From: Takakia lepidozioides
Lineage: Eukaryota; Streptophyta; Takakiopsida; Takakiales; Takakiaceae
Assembly (NCBI GenBank): GCA_030704615.1
Contig: CM060732.1
Coordinates: 75,683,053 to 75,747,052, forward strand
Direction of reading: 5' to 3'
DNA: 64,000 nt
Positions 60,131 to 64,000 of this stretch are shown piece after piece. The position numbers were made by a program, and so were the translations under genes. Positions within the stretch are counted from its first letter, which is position 1. The number at the start of each line of letters is the position of its first letter. The notes beneath the pieces are model-generated. The model was not told the DNA's origin, did not search any database, and was given only the letters and a program-made list of their open reading frames with translations.

Positions 60131-60352
60131 CAGATATCAGATCCTGTGTTTCTCCTGAACCCCCATGACAAGCGGTCAAAGACAGCCGTCGCCAAGGCGG
60201 AAGTGGTGGGAATAGCCGGGGTTGACAAGTTCCACTTCAAGGACATTCGATCCGGGTGGTACAAGGTGAAAGTCCACGAGATCATGCTTCCAAGTGTTAC
60301 ATTGCCTTGCCCAAATGTGGACGATGCCCCCCCCCCCCCCAAACCACACTAG
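60131..60352 (+). pseudogene. CACTA (En/Spm) TNP1-like domain fragment
   Basis: After a CTGCAG acceptor-like site the frame reads ISDPVFLLNPHDKRSKTAVAK, then GWYKVKVHEIMLPSVTLPCP. The layout (value-lost-at-break, AKAEVVG, KVKV, LPxP) resembles the Transposase_23/TNP1 domain found at the C end of plant CACTA element proteins. The fragment ends in a C run at 60330-60343 and a stop. Assignment is tentative. Confidence 0.35.
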
Positions 60353-60359
60353 CGCACGT

Positions 60360-60900
60360 GAAAGGCACGGTGACTCTGTGGCCAGAGAAGAGTATGAGGA
60401 AAGGTGAAAGTATCAAGTGACATTTCATGTTTGTAGTCCCTGTTGGGTGTGTAATGATACTCATAGAAGTGTGTATGATACTCACGTTACCAGTTTTGAA
60501 CATTTGGGCCATGACAGTTTAAGTGATGTCCGGCAACCATGTATGTTGGCATTTAGTCTTGCTCATATGCAGGTGTGCCGTGACGGTCTCTAATTTGAAT
60601 GTAATATCACATTTCCTGACTTGTCGTCGTGTCCGTCCACCTTCTATGTGTATGTGTGATGGTCTTTGGTCTCCATGTTGCCTCGTCTATTTGGTTCATT
60701 AGCGTGATGTTGTGCATGCATCGTGGTCTGTGTTCTGAGTCTCGCCCAGTATCATTGCTTCTCAATTCCCCCTGCATATGGGTGAACCACTAAAACCAGT
60801 AGAATGCATCAGAACCATATTTTCAGCTTAGAACGCAGGTCAGTTGGAAACTCACACAAACCACTACAAGTGCTCATTTTTCGTGCTTTTCCTACAGTAG
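60360..60900. other. No gene recognised
   Basis: Moderately AT-rich sequence, no motifs noticed. Confidence 0.4.
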
Positions 60901-60939
60901 TGCAACCAACTAGCACAGTGGCAGCAGAGTTGGCCAAAG

Positions 60940-61360
60940 CAGTCCTGAGATGGCACAAGCACTCTGTGTCTTTCCACTAGCAGTCGTACCCGTCACTGCC
61001 ATTGCGTGGGGACGACGCCACGCGTCGACCCACACACTCTCCACGTGGTCCCCGTGGATTCGTCTGTCGGCAGTTGTGCAGTCGACTTCGCCAGTGGCTG
61101 TTGCGACGTCACATGCAGCACTCCAAGTGATGTGGCCGACTGCGATGTGGCGTCTTGGGACCGTGGCCACGCGGCAGCATTGCCGCTCGTCGCGGCGCCG
61201 CCACATCGGCATCCACGTCCGCATCCACGTCTGCGTCCATGTGTCACCGCGCCCCGGGTGAGTCAGTCCACTCATCCGGAGGGAAAAGTCAAAGTCAGCC
61301 CAAAAGGTCAGACACACGGGCGGCCCGCCTGGTTACTCCACGTGGTTCTTCAGCATTAAT
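60940..61360. other. GC-rich island with two CACGTG boxes
   Basis: Long frames occur on both strands because stops are rare in GC-rich DNA. Codon-like structure (ATCGGCATCCACGTCCGC style periodicity near 61205-61245) comes from a degenerate hexamer repeat. CACGTG lies near 61041 and 61338. No protein family was recognised, and coding is unlikely. Confidence 0.4.
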
Positions 61361-61659
61361 CGCATTAATCGCTGAGCAGTTGTTCGCGCGTCTGCGTCCT
61401 TTACCACTCCAATCATTGGATGCCCAACCCAACTACCACGTCTGTTGTAACTAGTCTGTTGTAACTTCCAGTTGATCCCAGTTTTTTGACTTTTACGACT
61501 CAAAATGAGTCGTTACCCCAGTGGTAAATGACACGAATGCTTCTAGTGTGAGGATTCTTGGCTTGCATTTGAAACATATATAAGTGGTTTTACTGTAAAA
61601 GGAATTGTACATGTATCCCTAGTAATGCTGAAGATGTTGTGCTAGGTTAGACAGGACTG

Positions 61660-62184
61660 AGACCTTCATTCCAGTCGTGAAGCACAATACGTGCAATTGC
61701 AACAGTGTCACCCACTCCCCTCTTTTGAGCTTTCTACGCACCATAGCCAATTTTTGCAAGAACTCATCAACATACGGTTGAACTTGGCAACCTTGTAAAT
61801 TTACATCAGCTTCTCTGCAGCATTCAGCTGCAATATCTGCTTTACTGTCAAAAAAAAAAAAACCAATTTGTGGTCAAATTAGAGTTAATCAATGTGTTTT
61901 CATCCCCCATTGCTGGAAATTCTAATATTGGTGACCATTTCTATCTCTGTGTAAGGTCCAGGCTTTACACACCCGGGGTGACAGGATCAACAAGCTTTTC
62001 TATCTTGGCACAGTTTCGCAGTGTTACAGATGCCTCATTGTCACCTGCTGATGTACACACAATCCCAGGGGAGTCCAGCAGCTTCACATGCTTGTCCAGG
62101 TGGATCTCTTCCATGGCCTTGGTCACACCACGGGTTGCACCCACATTGGCCACTCGAGTTCTCTTCAAGCTGTTGATGAGGCTG
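61660..62184 (-). pseudogene. Nucleostemin-like (NSN1/GNL3) circularly permuted GTPase, two exons, broken
   Basis: Exon 61973-62184 runs from a GAG acceptor to a GTGTGT donor. It encodes SSLINSLKRTRVANVGATRGV, the DSPG G3 motif in VKLLDSPGIV, and RNCAKIEKLVDPVTP, with phases that match the family. The next exon (about 61660-61826) begins LNAAEKLM, has an in-frame TAA, then continues in other frames with VDEFLQKLAMVRRKLKRG and ARIVLHDWNEG, matching the downstream region of NSN1. At least one stop and two frameshifts disable it. The first exons (NKxD and GxxxxGK motifs) are not in the window upstream, where the proteasome promoter lies instead. NSN1 GTPases work in nucleolar ribosome assembly. 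Confidence 0.75.
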
Positions 62185-62351
62185 CTCATTTGGAAAATAG
62201 GGGAATTCACTAGAATTTATAAGAAATAAATGGATGATTTTTCAAGTTTATTATGGATGAAAGTGGATTTCATTATTCACAAAGAGGAGCCATAACTTAC
62301 ACGACTAGCAGCTTGTTTTGACTAACATCATAGGTTTCTTTCACAATTTTA

Positions 62352-62538
62352 TTGGCTCTCTTGTAGAGAGAGACTTTGCGGAGACATGCAAGTCAACGGA
62401 GAAAATGTGGTCAAAGTACGTTACACCGTGTCAAGGCGCTGATTGGTGTGGTGTGCTGAGTCATGCTCCCTAGTCTTACCTTCCTCTTATGTTTTGCCAA
62501 AGCAAAGCAAGAGAGCCAATTGCCGTTTGAGGCTTGTT
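62352..62538 (+). repeat. Inverted partner of the repeat at window position 1-172
   Basis: About 185 bases matching 1-172 in reverse complement, ending 158 bases before the proteasome ATG. It may therefore overlap the promoter or 5' UTR. Confidence 0.75.
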
Positions 62539-62695
62539 TATCTTAAAGTTTTTAATCAGGGGGTTCTTATTAGGGTTTGAGTAATTGGATTAGGGCTCGA
62601 CTTGCTTCTGGGCTTGGACGCTGTTTCGCAGGCTCTTGTCATTTGCTTTGTGCTCGTCTGGGATTTGAGGAGAGCAACTCTAATTTGCAGCGACA

Positions 62696-63749
<1,054 letters not shown>

Positions 63750-64000
63750 GTGAGTCATGTCCATGACTACCCTTGCAGAATCACCAGTAGACAAACGTTC
63801 ATTGCTGGGCTGGGAAGCACTAGGTGATGTCCGCTTACCCTGGGTTTTATCTCCCTAATCATCTTTCCTTGGGATCAACAGATGGGAGCCCACATGCAGT
63901 CAAATGCTATCCGTCCCCCTATATGGGCCTCTTGATGTGAAATTGTTTCATTTGCTTGCTTTGAACACTTTTGAAGTTGTAGTAACTTTTCAGAGTTGCC

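Noticed and set aside
60950-61261. Overlapping open frames of about 100 codons on both strands
   Set aside because: GC-rich DNA with few stop words; no family signature and a hexamer-like periodicity.
62300-62351. Possible exon end reading VKETYDVSQNKLLVV before a GTAAGT
   Set aside because: It did not match the nucleostemin family or any protein I could name, and the sequence just upstream is the repeat; too short to call.

Overview
The window is nuclear DNA of a land plant, most likely a fern or another seedless vascular plant. This is inferred from DYW-type PPR genes in multiple copies, an ER-type Ca2+-ATPase and a 20S proteasome alpha-5 gene with plant-style GT-AG introns, and abundant Copia, Gypsy, LINE, SINE and foldback repeats. 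No species-diagnostic sequence was recognised.

Layout. 1-9 kb: two divergent PPR loci (locus 1 minus, locus 2 plus) sharing a 5' zone near 4-6 kb. 10.8-16.4 kb: PPR locus 3 (minus), the only one with a complete frame, with an OSB-like locus directly upstream. 16.4-21.9 kb: GC-rich inverted repeats, a strong foldback and unknown ORFs. 22-24.2 kb: an intronless flavin monooxygenase with a DUF6314-like tail. 24.2-28.3 kb: repeats. 28.3-37.5 kb: PPR locus 4 (minus) and locus 5 (plus), again diverging from a shared zone of broken OSB-like exons. 37.5-42 kb: Copia, Gypsy and LINE pieces, including a tail-to-tail LTR palindrome. 42.9-48.1 kb: a complete seven-exon Ca2+-ATPase (minus). 48.8-61 kb: LINE, SINE, SWIM, CACTA-like and PPR relics, a GTCGC-rich minisatellite and a G-rich tract. 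61.6-62.2 kb: a broken nucleostemin-like GTPase. 62.7 kb to the end: the first three exons of a proteasome alpha-5 gene.

The main observation is in the PPR loci. The long PPR open frames look intronless, but their apparent start codons lie in intron. By homology and splice sites the PPR exon is the fourth of a set whose first three exons encode two PDF motifs. The PDF motif is the roughly 50-residue ssDNA-binding motif of plant organellar OSB proteins. Both PDF motifs are interrupted by a phase-0 intron at the same place. Locus 3 reads PDF-PDF-PPR(PLS)-DYW in one frame of about 1170 residues. Locus 2 reads PDF-PDF-PPR and loses DYW to one nonsense change. Loci 1, 4 and 5 keep the exons with stops or frameshifts. 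Stand-alone OSB-like exons with their own stop codon lie just upstream, which suggests that a PPR gene captured OSB 3' exons and the unit was then duplicated. The loci also differ in number of PLS modules (4 to 7) and in the residues expected to set RNA specificity.

The housekeeping genes (Ca2+-ATPase, proteasome alpha-5) are ordinary. All functional statements rest on motif recognition by eye; no database search was run.
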